Assembly: GCF_000383955.1 (NCBI RefSeq)
Contig: NZ_KB913013.1
Span: forward strand, 43,694-107,693
Direction of reading: 5' to 3'
Source of the DNA: Rudanella lutea DSM 19387
GTDB taxonomy: Bacteria; Bacteroidota; Bacteroidia; Cytophagales; Spirosomataceae
Length of the DNA: 64,000 bases
The position numbers were made by a program, and so were the translations under genes. This document shows, in pieces, positions 9,229 to 17,047 of this stretch; within the stretch, counting starts at the first letter, position 1; every line of letters begins with the position of its first letter. The notes below the pieces were generated by a model. The model did no database searches. It saw only the letters and a list, made by a program, of their open reading frames with translations, and had not been told where the DNA came from.

Positions 9229-9687
9229 ATGTCCATAGAAACAGACATCAGGCAGTCGGCATTTAGTTCGCCGTATCACCGGGTGGTGGTCAATGTGTTG
9301 TACAGCGGCAACTGGATCAACCATGAGCAAATGCGGATCCTGAAGCCGTTTGGTATCACGCAGCAGCAGTATAATGTATTGCGAATTCTGCGGGGGCGCT
9401 CTCCGCAGCCGGTGAAAGTAAATGAGATTACCGAGCGCATGCTCGATAAAATGTCGAATGCGTCGCGGCTGGTAGACAAACTCGTGGTGAAAAAACTGGT
9501 GGTACGGACTGAATGCCCAAGCGATCGGCGGGCCGTCGATATTGTGATCACGCAGAAGGGCCTCGACTTGCTACAGCGGATTGATACCCGGCAGCGTGAG
9601 TGGGAGGCCGAAATTCACCAACGCCTGACGTCTGAGGAAGCTACCGTGCTTAGTGGCCTGCTCGACCGGTTGCGCGGTTCAGAATAA
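9229..9687 (+). CDS. MarR family winged-helix transcriptional regulator
   Basis: 152 residues from the ATG at 9229 (an in-frame GTG at 9193 lies inside the promoter and is rejected). The order is an N-terminal dimerisation helix, then QQQYNVLRILRG, the recognition helix region MSNASRLVDKLVVKKLVVR and the wing ending CPSDRRAVDIVITQKGLDLL, which is the classic MarR signature with the conserved D-R-R. It lies 66 bp upstream of a YceI gene on the same strand. MarR-YceI pairing is frequent in Bacteroidota, suggesting that it controls that gene. The ligand is unknown. Confidence 0.92.
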   Translation: MSIETDIRQSAFSSPYHRVVVNVLYSGNWINHEQMRILKPFGITQQQYNVLRILRGRSPQPVKVNEITERMLDKMSNASRLVDKLVVKKLVVRTECPSDRRAVDIVITQKGLDLLQRIDTRQREWEAEIHQRLTSEEATVLSGLLDRLRGSE

Positions 9688-9753
9688 AACAGCATCAACA
9701 CCCCTTTAAATAATCAACATTACCAACCTACAAACAAATAAAACGTAAACAAG

Positions 9754-10362
9754 ATGAAAACACGTCAATTCCTCGCTGGTCTGGTTGCAGTAGCCGTAGT
9801 GGCTGGTACCTCAGCTTTTGTTGGTCCTGTTAAGAAGGCCGCTACGTACAAAGTAGATACGCAGAAGAGCGTTCTGAACTGGGAAGGCAAAAAAGTAACG
9901 GGTCAGCACAACGGTGCCGTGAAGTTCAACGGTGGATCACTGATCGTAGACGGCAGCAAACTGACGGGCGGTACGTTTGAGTTCGATATGAACAGCATCA
10001 CCTGCGCCGACCTGACCGACGCTGGCTACAACGCCAAGTTTATCGGCCACATGAAGTCGGAAGACTTCTTCAACACGGCGAAGTTCCCTACCTCGAAGTT
10101 TGTCATCACGAAGGTAACCCCTAAAGGTGGTAACAAATTCGACATCACCGGTAATATGACCATCAAGAACATCACCAATCCGGTGACGTTCCCCGCTACG
10201 GTGACTATGAACGGTAACAGCATTTCGGCTGAAGGCAAGGCGACCCTTGATCGGACGAAATATGATATCCGGTATGGTTCGAAGTCATTCTTCGAGAACA
10301 TTGGCGACAAGGCTATCTACGACGATTTCGCCGTTGAAATCAAGATGGTCGCTTCGAAATAA
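9754..10362 (+). CDS. YceI family periplasmic protein
   Basis: 202 residues. Signal peptide of about 22 residues (LAGLVAVAVVAGTSAF). The mature part has YKVDTQKSVLNWEGKKVTGQHNG, FEFDMNSITCADL, HMKSEDFFNTAKFPTSKFVITKV, and GNMTIKNITNPVTFPATV, all hallmarks of the lipocalin-like YceI fold that binds long isoprenoid or fatty lipids. It is exported, by the signal peptide. It is followed by a perfect 15-bp stem hairpin. Likely regulated by the upstream MarR protein. Confidence 0.95.
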   Translation: MKTRQFLAGLVAVAVVAGTSAFVGPVKKAATYKVDTQKSVLNWEGKKVTGQHNGAVKFNGGSLIVDGSKLTGGTFEFDMNSITCADLTDAGYNAKFIGHMKSEDFFNTAKFPTSKFVITKVTPKGGNKFDITGNMTIKNITNPVTFPATVTMNGNSISAEGKATLDRTKYDIRYGSKSFFENIGDKAIYDDFAVEIKMVASK

Positions 10363-10391
10363 TTGGAGTTCCAGATTACCTACCTATGAGA

Positions 10392-10430
10392 TACAACACG
10401 GCCCGGGCATATTGTCCGGGCCGTGTTGTA
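10392..10430 (+). terminator. Terminator hairpin after the YceI gene
   Basis: Positions 10392-10406 and 10416-10430 form a perfect 15-bp GC-rich stem with a 9-nt loop, 29 bp after the YceI stop. A T-rich but not poly-T stretch follows. Confidence 0.75.
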
Positions 10431-10448
10431 TGTGGGTATTTATGATTA

Positions 10449-10526
10449 TGGTTTCTGGTTCTTGGTTTTTAGTTAAGAGTTTAAGAGTGATGTTACCCAA
10501 AACCAAAAACCAAGAACCAAAAACCA
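10449..10526. repeat. Intergenic inverted repeat of ACCAAAAACCAAG-type words
   Basis: 10449-10470 and 10505-10526 are inverted copies, 21 of 22 positions matching. Each arm consists of imperfect tandem words of GGTTTTT/GGTTCTT type. It sits between the convergent YceI and alaS genes and ends close to the alaS stop, so it may terminate alaS. Confidence 0.7.
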
Positions 10527-10534
10527 CAGACCCG

Positions 10535-13207
10535 TTAGTTATTTAATACCTGACGGCCTTGCTCCAGGGCTGCGGGCAGGCCGCTCGCATCGGAGCCCCC
10601 CGCTGTGGCAAAAAACGGCTGACCACCACCACCGCCTTTGATGTTGCGGGCGAGGTCTTTCACCACCTGACCGGCGTGTAACCCTTTGCCCTGAATCAGG
10701 CTGTCGGGCAGCATCACGGCCAACTGAGGTTTGCCATTGATGTCGGCACCGAGTACCAATGCCAGATTGTCGACTTTGGCTTTCAGGTCGTAGGCCAGTT
10801 GCTTTAGGGCGTCGGCCGACGGAACGGATACCTGCTCAACCAGCGTGCTGTAGCCTGATTCGGTGGTTTGCACTTTATTCAAAAGCTGCTCCTTCACCTG
10901 CTGCACCTTCTCGTTTTCGAGGGTCTCGATTTTTTTGAGGAGTGCGTTCCGTTCTTCCTGCAAAGCCTGAACGGCTTTTACCACGTCTTTGGGAGCCTTG
11001 AGTAGTTCTTTCAACTGATCCAGAACAGCACCTTGCTCGTTCAGCAGGGCCAGGGCACCTTCAGACGTTTTGGCTTCAATCCGTCGAACCCCCGTCGACA
11101 CGGAACCTTCCGAGGTGAGTTTAAAGAGACCGATCTGACCCGTTGCCGGTACGTGGGTGCCTCCGCAAAGCTCGACCGAATAGTTGGGGTCGAAGGTAAT
11201 GACCCGAACAAAGTCGCCGTATTTTTCCCCGAACAGAGCCATAGCGCCCAAGGCTTTTGCCTGCTCGATAGGTACATTCCGCTTTTCGTCGAGGGCGATA
11301 TTTTCGCGGATTTTCGCGTTGACAATGGTCTCTACCTGCTCCAGTTCAGCATCGGTCATTTTCTGGAAATGGCTGAAGTCGAAGCGGAGGGCGTCGGGGC
11401 CAACGTACGAGCCTTTTTGCGCTACGTGCGTGCCCAGCACATCGCGCAGGGCCGCGTGCAGCAGGTGCGTAGCCGAGTGGTTGCTGCTGGTCAGTGTCCG
11501 GCGGCTCGCATCAACTTTGGCCGTGACTTGAGTGCTTCCATCAGCAATTAGTTGCTCAATTCGGCTGTCATTAGTGATCAGAATAGAAAGATCGTTTTCC
11601 TTCTTCGTGTCCAGAATCGGAATCGTAACCGGTTCACCTGTCCGTTGTTCGTTGCTGACTGTTAATTGGCCTGTATCGCCAATCTGACCACCCGATTCGG
11701 CGTAGAACGGTGTGGGGTCGATCACGATCTGGTACTGCGTACCTTGTTTGTTTTGCACCTTGCGGTACTTCACAATCTGTGCGGGTACTTCGGTTTGGTC
11801 GTACCCCACAAATTCGATTTTGTCAACTTCGTTCACGTCGATCCAGTCGCCGGCCGAGGTGGTGGCATCTTTCCGCGAGCGGGCTTTTTGCTCGGCCAGG
11901 GCTTTCTCGAAGCCAGCCTGATCAATGCTCAAGCCTTTTTCGCGGGCTACCAGCGCTGTAAGATCGGCGGGGAAACCGAAGGTGTCGTTTAGTTCAAAGA
12001 CCGTCTCGCCGGGGATCTCAGACTTACCTTCGGTTGTCAGCTGACCGATAATCTGATCCAGCCGCGTGAGGCCGGTGCCGAGAGTGCGCAAAAACGCAAT
12101 TTCTTCTTCCCGGATTACTGTGGCTACAAAATCCTGCTGGGCTTTCAGTTCGGGGAAAACACCGTCGAACTGATCGGCCAGAACCGGTACCAGCTTGGTC
12201 ATAAACGGCTCCGTAAAGCCCAGATACGAGTAACCATAGCGGATAGCCCGACGCAGAATCCGCCGGATTACGTAACCCGCTTTGGCATTGCTAGGAACAA
12301 GCCCGTCGGCAATGGCAAATGACACCGCCCGGATGTGGTCGGCGATAACGCGCATGGCCACATCTGACTTATCCATTTTGCCGGTGTACGTGTGGCCCGA
12401 AAGCGTCTCAATCACGGCAATTGTACCCGTAAATACGTCGGTGTCGTAGTTCGACTGCTTGCCCTGAATAGCCATACACAGGCGCTCAAAGCCCATACCC
12501 GTGTCGACGTGCCGGGCGGGAAGTTCCTCCAGCGAGCCATCGGCCTTCCGGTTGAACTGCATAAATACGTTGTTCCAGATTTCGACTACCTGCGGGTGGT
12601 CGGCATTGACCAACTCACGACCGGGGGTTTGGGCTACCTCGTCGGCCGAGCGGAGATCGATATGAATTTCGGAGCAGGGACCGCATGGACCGGTGTCGCC
12701 CATTTCCCAGAAATTGTCTTTTTTGTTGCCGAGAATGATACGGCTTTCATCGCCCACAATGCCTTTCCAGATGTCCCACGACTCCTGATCGAACGGTACA
12801 TTGTCTTTTTCATCCCCCTTAAACACCGACACGTAGATACGGTCTTTGGGTAGTTTATACACCTCCGTCAGCAGTTCCCACGACCAGGCTAAGGCTTCTT
12901 TTTTGAAGTAATCACCAAACGACCAGTTGCCGAGCATCTCGAACATGGTGTGGTGGTACGTGTCGAACCCGACATCTTCCAGGTCATTGTGTTTCCCCGA
13001 AACGCGGAGGCATTTTTGGGTGTCGGCTACGCGCTTGGACGGTGGAGTGCCGTTGCCGAGGAAAAAATCTTTAAACTGCGCCATGCCCGAGTTGTTGAAC
13101 ATCAGCGTCGGGTCGTTTTTAGCAACGAGTGGGGCCGAGGGAACAATCAGGTGGCGTTTGCTTTCAAAGAAGTCTAAAAACTGCTGGCGAATTTCACGGG
13201 AGGTCAT
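10535..13207 (-). CDS. alaS: Alanine-tRNA ligase
   Basis: 890 residues from the ATG at 13207 (the longer open frame from 13282 would cross the promoter). Class II motifs include [15 protein letters not shown] near the N-terminus and [15 protein letters not shown] around residue 295. The editing domain has [14 protein letters not shown] (HxxxH) and the [15 protein letters not shown] Cys/His metal site. The C-terminal coiled coil and glycine-rich C-Ala domain ([17 protein letters not shown]) are complete. It charges tRNA-Ala and edits mischarged Ser/Gly in the cytosol. A TAAATTTG box lies 24 bp upstream on the minus strand. Confidence 0.97.
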   Translation of the reverse strand: MTSREIRQQFLDFFESKRHLIVPSAPLVAKNDPTLMFNNSGMAQFKDFFLGNGTPPSKRVADTQKCLRVSGKHNDLEDVGFDTYHHTMFEMLGNWSFGDYFKKEALAWSWELLTEVYKLPKDRIYVSVFKGDEKDNVPFDQESWDIWKGIVGDESRIILGNKKDNFWEMGDTGPCGPCSEIHIDLRSADEVAQTPGRELVNADHPQVVEIWNNVFMQFNRKADGSLEELPARHVDTGMGFERLCMAIQGKQSNYDTDVFTGTIAVIETLSGHTYTGKMDKSDVAMRVIADHIRAVSFAIADGLVPSNAKAGYVIRRILRRAIRYGYSYLGFTEPFMTKLVPVLADQFDGVFPELKAQQDFVATVIREEEIAFLRTLGTGLTRLDQIIGQLTTEGKSEIPGETVFELNDTFGFPADLTALVAREKGLSIDQAGFEKALAEQKARSRKDATTSAGDWIDVNEVDKIEFVGYDQTEVPAQIVKYRKVQNKQGTQYQIVIDPTPFYAESGGQIGDTGQLTVSNEQRTGEPVTIPILDTKKENDLSILITNDSRIEQLIADGSTQVTAKVDASRRTLTSSNHSATHLLHAALRDVLGTHVAQKGSYVGPDALRFDFSHFQKMTDAELEQVETIVNAKIRENIALDEKRNVPIEQAKALGAMALFGEKYGDFVRVITFDPNYSVELCGGTHVPATGQIGLFKLTSEGSVSTGVRRIEAKTSEGALALLNEQGAVLDQLKELLKAPKDVVKAVQALQEERNALLKKIETLENEKVQQVKEQLLNKVQTTESGYSTLVEQVSVPSADALKQLAYDLKAKVDNLALVLGADINGKPQLAVMLPDSLIQGKGLHAGQVVKDLARNIKGGGGGQPFFATAGGSDASGLPAALEQGRQVLNN

Positions 13208-13230
13208 GCAATCTTGTTGTTGTAATTCGG

Positions 13231-13238
13231 CAAATTTA
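13231..13238 (-). promoter_or_regulatory. -7 element for alaS
   Basis: On the minus strand this reads TAAATTTG, a perfect match to TAnnTTTG, 23 bp before the alaS ATG. No good -33 TTG was seen at the expected spacing; that position falls at the edge of the inverted repeat at 13255. Confidence 0.5.
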
Positions 13239-13254
13239 CGGGAAAAATGGGGAA

Positions 13255-13356
13255 GGGAACACAGATTGAACGGATTGGACAAATTAGAGCGGATTTTGTG
13301 ATCCGTAGCTCCCTAAATCGGGTTCAATCTGTCCAACCTGTTCAATCCGCGTTCCC
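13255..13356. repeat. Intergenic inverted repeat of GATTGAACGGATTGGACA-type words
   Basis: 13255-13283 and 13328-13356 are inverted copies with about 24 of 29 positions matching, separated by 44 bp. The arms are made of quasi-repeated words (GATTGAAC, GGATTGGAC). It fills the divergent region between alaS and the MerR gene, ending eight bases before the MerR ATG, so it would be transcribed as a leader hairpin of the MerR mRNA. Confidence 0.7.
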
Positions 13357-13364
13357 ATCAAATC

Positions 13365-13688
13365 ATGCAAACCCCAGGAAAGCTCTATTACACCATTAAA
13401 GAAGTGGCCGAACGGTTTGGGGTAAAAACCTCGAAACTGCGTTTTTATGAGCAGGAGTTTCCGACCCTAAAACCCAAAAAGAACAGCGCGGGCGACCGTG
13501 TTTACACGCAGGAAGATATTGACCACCTCGGTGAAATCTTCGAATTGGTTGAGGGTAAAGGGCTTAAGCTACCCGCTGCCCGGGCGTTTCTTAAACAGAA
13601 GAGCAGCCGGCTCGACGAGACTCGCCAGCACATTCAGAAGCTCGAAAATCTAAAGGCGTTTCTGATTCAGATGCGGGATGAGCTTTGA
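13365..13688 (+). CDS. MerR family transcriptional regulator
   Basis: 107 residues. The N-terminal winged helix reads YYTIKEVAERFGVKTSKLRFYEQEFPTLKPKKNSAGDRVYTQEDID, the standard MerR DNA-binding domain, followed by about 45 residues of dimerisation helix (LEETRQHIQKLENLKAFL-like). No effector domain or metal-binding Cys are present, as in the small MerR proteins common in Bacteroidota. Divergent from alaS and convergent with the nucleosidase gene, with only 24 bp between stops. Target unknown. Confidence 0.92.
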   Translation: MQTPGKLYYTIKEVAERFGVKTSKLRFYEQEFPTLKPKKNSAGDRVYTQEDIDHLGEIFELVEGKGLKLPAARAFLKQKSSRLDETRQHIQKLENLKAFLIQMRDEL

Positions 13689-13712
13689 TAAACCCGATGC
13701 GATTGGTGAAAT

Positions 13713-14543
13713 TTACAACCCTTTCACGAGCGCCAGGACCAGATTGGCTGAATTACGGGCGGCTGTGGGGTAAAACGCCCGAATGTCGAGATGCGCTTCC
13801 GCATCGGCCCGGTCGCTCAGGCTCCGAATGACCAGCAATGGGGTTTTTAGTTGGTAACAGACCTGCGCTACGGCGGCCCCTTCCATTTCGGTAGCATCGG
13901 CATTATGCTCGGTGCGAAGCTGTTTCACTTTCGCGGCCGACGACACAAACTGATCGCCCGTAACAACGGTGCCCACCAGCACCCGTACCGGCCGTGTCGA
14001 AACCTGCCCGTTGGCGAGTGGAATGCCCTCAAACTTCACCTTGTCGGCCACCTTAATGGCGCGCTGCATCAAGCCCGAGTCAGCCGGGAAGTAGCGCGGA
14101 TTGAGCACCTTCGTGAGCGGGTTGAGCGTTTGTGTGGTCGGGGTAGCCAGTTGATTCAGCGAGTTAAAATCGTGGTGAGCGGTTTGTCCTGCAATCACGA
14201 TATCGCCCGGTTGGAGGTCTGGATTGGTTCCCCCGGCAATGCCGGTAAAAATGACGCGTGCCGGTTTGAAATAATGCAACAGTAGGGTGGTTGTCATGGC
14301 CGCGTTGACTTTGCCGATACCCGTTTCGGCCACCACGACGTTCTGATTGCCAATACGACCCGTGGTAAACTCTATGCCGCTGAGACTCATTGACTGAGGG
14401 TTACTCAGGTTTTGTTTGACCAGCGCAACCTCAGCCCCAAAGGCACCCAGTAGCGCCGTAATGGGTTGGCCAGTAGTGGGTTGAGCGTGAGCAGTCTGAG
14501 TAAGCATAAACAAAGCAGTCAGGAGCGTTTTGAAAAGCCGCAT
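13713..14543 (-). CDS. Exported 5'-methylthioadenosine/S-adenosylhomocysteine nucleosidase-like protein
   Basis: 276 residues from the ATG at 14543. The first 20 residues (MRLFKTLLTALFMLTQTAHA then Q) form a clear signal peptide, so the enzyme should be periplasmic or outer-membrane facing. The rest matches the MTAN/PNP phosphorylase fold: ALLGAFGAEVAL, GIGKVNAAMTT, FTGIAGGTNPDLQPGDIVIA, VTGDQFV, the catalytic-site EMEGAAVAQVC and VIRSLSDRAD with the catalytic Asp. Normal MTAN is cytosolic and ~230 residues. Export implies a salvage or scavenging role on external nucleosides. Which purine nucleoside it takes cannot be told. Confidence 0.85.
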   Translation of the reverse strand: MRLFKTLLTALFMLTQTAHAQPTTGQPITALLGAFGAEVALVKQNLSNPQSMSLSGIEFTTGRIGNQNVVVAETGIGKVNAAMTTTLLLHYFKPARVIFTGIAGGTNPDLQPGDIVIAGQTAHHDFNSLNQLATPTTQTLNPLTKVLNPRYFPADSGLMQRAIKVADKVKFEGIPLANGQVSTRPVRVLVGTVVTGDQFVSSAAKVKQLRTEHNADATEMEGAAVAQVCYQLKTPLLVIRSLSDRADAEAHLDIRAFYPTAARNSANLVLALVKGL

Positions 14544-14690
14544 TGATTTGAAGTAGTAGTATGAAAGTATAAATCTCGCCATATTGATCGATAAATCGGC
14601 TTCGGATCGACTCAGGCTGAAACCGTGGCTTGAATCAATAGTCGCGTCGGCGTTTGCCAGTCGAGGGTAGCGGTAAATGCGTCGCTTCCG

Positions 14691-15821
14691 TTACCGACAC
14701 TGTTTATCGGCTTCCTGGCGGGCCTGTTCGTCACCGGCCGAACGCCCTCGGGCCCAGGCCTCGCAGGCTTTAGCCCGGTTGCCCGTAAGCAGATACGCCC
14801 GGCCCAGATAGGTGTAAAGGCCGTCGACGGAGGCATCGAGCCGCTCGGCTTGTTGCAGGGCTGGCAGAGCCTCGGCCGGGTTGTTTTTGGCCAGATGGTA
14901 AAGACCCAGATTGCGGTGTGCCCACGCATTCTGATTGTCGCGCCGGATCGACTCCTGGAGCAGGGGCAGGGCTTCGTCGGGGCGCTTAAGCATCAGCAGC
15001 AGATAGGCTTTGTTATTGAGGTAATACGGTTGACCCGTTTGGGCCGTCAGGGCCCGCTCAACCAGCGTCAGCGCTTCAGCGTACCGCCCCTCGCGTGCCA
15101 GCAACAGGCTTTGGTTGTTCAGGGCTTCGGGCTGATTAGGGTTCAGCTTGAGGGCTGCCGTGAGATCCGCCCTGGCGGCTTCGTACTGTTTCTGGTTGAA
15201 AAACAGAGCGCCCCGGTTGGTGAGGGCTTCGGTATTGCGTGGGTCGAGCCGAATGGCCCGGTCGTAAGCGGCTTGCGCCAGGGAGAGGTTGTTGAGCCGC
15301 GTGTAGGTATCGCCCAGGCGGGTCTGGAAAAAGGTGGAGTCGCGGTAGGTCTTTTCGATTTGTTGCAGGTCGGCCAGGCTACCGCTGGGGTCGCCGGTTT
15401 CGAGCCGTACCTCCGCCCGGTTGAAGTAAGCCGCTTCAAACTTGGGGTCGGTTTGGATAGCCTTCGTATAATCGGCGAGGGCCCCTTCGCGGTCGCCATT
15501 GCGGAATCGGGCGAGTCCCCGGTTGCTGTAGGCATCGGCAAAATCATCTTTTTTCTCAATCGCTTCGGTATAAAACCGAATGGCCTCGCGGTACTCGCGT
15601 TTTTGCAACTGCACGTTGCCCCGCAGAAAAAACTGAGCGGCCTCATCGGTTTTATCAGCGCACGAAACCAGCAGCAGCCCGAGCGAAAGCAGGATACCGG
15701 GTACGTGTAGCCGGAGCGCATACTTTTTGGAACTGAGGGGGCCGGGTCGGCGGGGGTTTATTACATTTGTTGCGTAAGCGGCACGCACGTGGTGTACCGG
15801 TTGCCTTTTATCGTTCTCCAT
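14691..15821 (-). CDS. TPR-repeat lipoprotein
   Basis: 376 residues. A hydrophobic segment LLSLGLLLVSC near residues 43-53 is a lipobox, so the mature protein is anchored as a lipoprotein. The start ATG at 15821 leaves an unusually long 38-residue n-region, but no other good start codon exists before the lipobox. Eight to nine TPR units follow (for example AYSNRGLARFRNGDREGALADYTKAIQ; EALTNRGALFFNQKQYEAARADL). It probably acts as a protein-interaction scaffold in the periplasm. The start lies only 14 bp from the divergent small gene at 15836. Confidence 0.82.
   Translation of the reverse strand: MENDKRQPVHHVRAAYATNVINPRRPGPLSSKKYALRLHVPGILLSLGLLLVSCADKTDEAAQFFLRGNVQLQKREYREAIRFYTEAIEKKDDFADAYSNRGLARFRNGDREGALADYTKAIQTDPKFEAAYFNRAEVRLETGDPSGSLADLQQIEKTYRDSTFFQTRLGDTYTRLNNLSLAQAAYDRAIRLDPRNTEALTNRGALFFNQKQYEAARADLTAALKLNPNQPEALNNQSLLLAREGRYAEALTLVERALTAQTGQPYYLNNKAYLLLMLKRPDEALPLLQESIRRDNQNAWAHRNLGLYHLAKNNPAEALPALQQAERLDASVDGLYTYLGRAYLLTGNRAKACEAWARGRSAGDEQARQEADKQCR
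15762..15769 (+). promoter_or_regulatory. -7 element for the small gene at 15836
   Basis: TACATTTG matches TAnnTTTG and lies 66 bp upstream of the ATG. It is inside the 5' coding part of the divergent TPR gene. The -33 element is not obvious. Confidence 0.4.
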
Positions 15822-15835
15822 TTTCCCTGGTTAGT

Positions 15836-16084
15836 ATGCGTTATCTCAACGACATTCCGCACCCGCACTTTCGGATCGGGCTGTACGCCTGGAACAACAA
15901 GTATATCCTTAAAATTGAAGTAGGTCTGCTGGAGCAGACCTACAAAATTAGTGAAACCGACGTGCTCGACCCCGAACAACTGCCAAATTTGGTCGATGAG
16001 GCCTTTCTGGAAACCGTAGCCCGCCGGTTTGCCGAGATGGACACCGACTGGCGGGCTACGGCCGAGCGCCACGAATTCGATTAG
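15836..16084 (+). CDS. Small conserved protein of unknown function
   Basis: 82 residues from the ATG at 15836. Acidic, no signal peptide or membrane segment, no cysteines. It contains HPHFRIGLYAWNNKYILKIE and LEQTYKISETDV segments and a C-terminal helix AVARRFAEMDTDWRAT-like. The short strand-rich start and conserved-looking aromatic residues suggest a genuine small domain, and codon use matches neighbouring genes. I do not recognise a named family. It is convergent with the isomerase gene and its stop overlaps that gene's stop region. Confidence 0.7.
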   Translation: MRYLNDIPHPHFRIGLYAWNNKYILKIEVGLLEQTYKISETDVLDPEQLPNLVDEAFLETVARRFAEMDTDWRATAERHEFD

Positions 16085-16995
16085 AGCACCAGGAACTGGC
16101 TCAGGTAGTTACGCGCCGTCAGAATCGCCGTACGAACGTCTTCGGGGCTGCCTTCGTAAGCTTTATCTTCGACTTCGATACAGATTGGGCCCCGGTACCG
16201 AACATCAGTAAGAGCCGCGAAAAAGTCGCGCCAGCGCACATCACCCAGGCCGGGGAGTTTGGGCGAGTGGTATTCAAGCGGGTTCGCCATGATGCCAACC
16301 CGGTCCAGTTTGTCGCGGTACAGCTTTACGTCTTTCAGGTGGATGTGATGGAGCCGGTCGCGGTACTGGTAAATGGGTTTTACCTCATCCATAATCTGCC
16401 AGATCAGGTGGCTGGGATCGTAGTTAAGGCCCAGCGCCCGCGACGGGATAATCTCGAACATACGGTCCCAGATGGCGGGCGTAGTAGCGAGGTTTTTACC
16501 ACCCGGCCACTCGTCGTCGGTAAACCACATCGGACAGTTTTCAATCCCGATTTTCACGTTATGTTCTTCGGCCACCTTCACAATGGCGGGCCAGTGCTCG
16601 GCGTACAGTTTCAGGTTGTCGGTAATACTGAGCGACGGGTTACGGCCAATAAACGTGTTGACCACCGGAATGCCCAGCCTGGCAGCCGCCCGGATTACCT
16701 GCTTGATGTGTTCGCGGTAGAATTCGGCCTGCTCGGGGTTGGGGTCGAGTGGGTTGGGGTAGTAGCCGAGTCCCGAGATCGACACGCCGTACTGCTCGGT
16801 CAGGTGATGGACCAGACCCGGATTGAGATTATTGACGTCGATATGCGTCACGCCCGCGTACCGTCGGGCGTCGGCGTTGCCGGTAGGCCAGCACATCACT
16901 TCAACGCATTTGAACTGGTGTTCGGAGGCAAATTTCAGCACGTTGGTTAGGTCGTAATCGGCCAGAATTGCTGAGACAAAGCCAAGGTGGAGCAT
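16081..16995 (-). CDS. Cytosolic sugar phosphate isomerase/epimerase (xylose isomerase-like TIM barrel)
   Basis: 304 residues, AP-endonuclease family 2 fold. Metal-ligand motifs appear in order: IGIENCPMWF (Glu), GLNYDPSHLIW (Asp, His), HIHLKDVK (His), and CIEVEDK (Glu) near the C-terminus. It probably isomerises or epimerises a sugar or inositol derivative in the cytosol, as no signal peptide is present. The stop lies within the 3' end of the small gene at 15836-16084 on the other strand. Exact substrate is unknown. Confidence 0.88.
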   Translation of the reverse strand: MLHLGFVSAILADYDLTNVLKFASEHQFKCVEVMCWPTGNADARRYAGVTHIDVNNLNPGLVHHLTEQYGVSISGLGYYPNPLDPNPEQAEFYREHIKQVIRAAARLGIPVVNTFIGRNPSLSITDNLKLYAEHWPAIVKVAEEHNVKIGIENCPMWFTDDEWPGGKNLATTPAIWDRMFEIIPSRALGLNYDPSHLIWQIMDEVKPIYQYRDRLHHIHLKDVKLYRDKLDRVGIMANPLEYHSPKLPGLGDVRWRDFFAALTDVRYRGPICIEVEDKAYEGSPEDVRTAILTARNYLSQFLVL

Positions 16996-17047
16996 AAGAC
17001 AAGAGATAGGAGTGAGTAAATAGTAGTGAGTCGGTTATCCTGCACAC

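Noticed and set aside
14612-14929. A 105-codon minus-strand frame at the 3' end of the TPR lipoprotein gene
   Set aside because: It overlaps the TPR gene in another frame and has the Pro/Arg-rich composition of a shadow frame.
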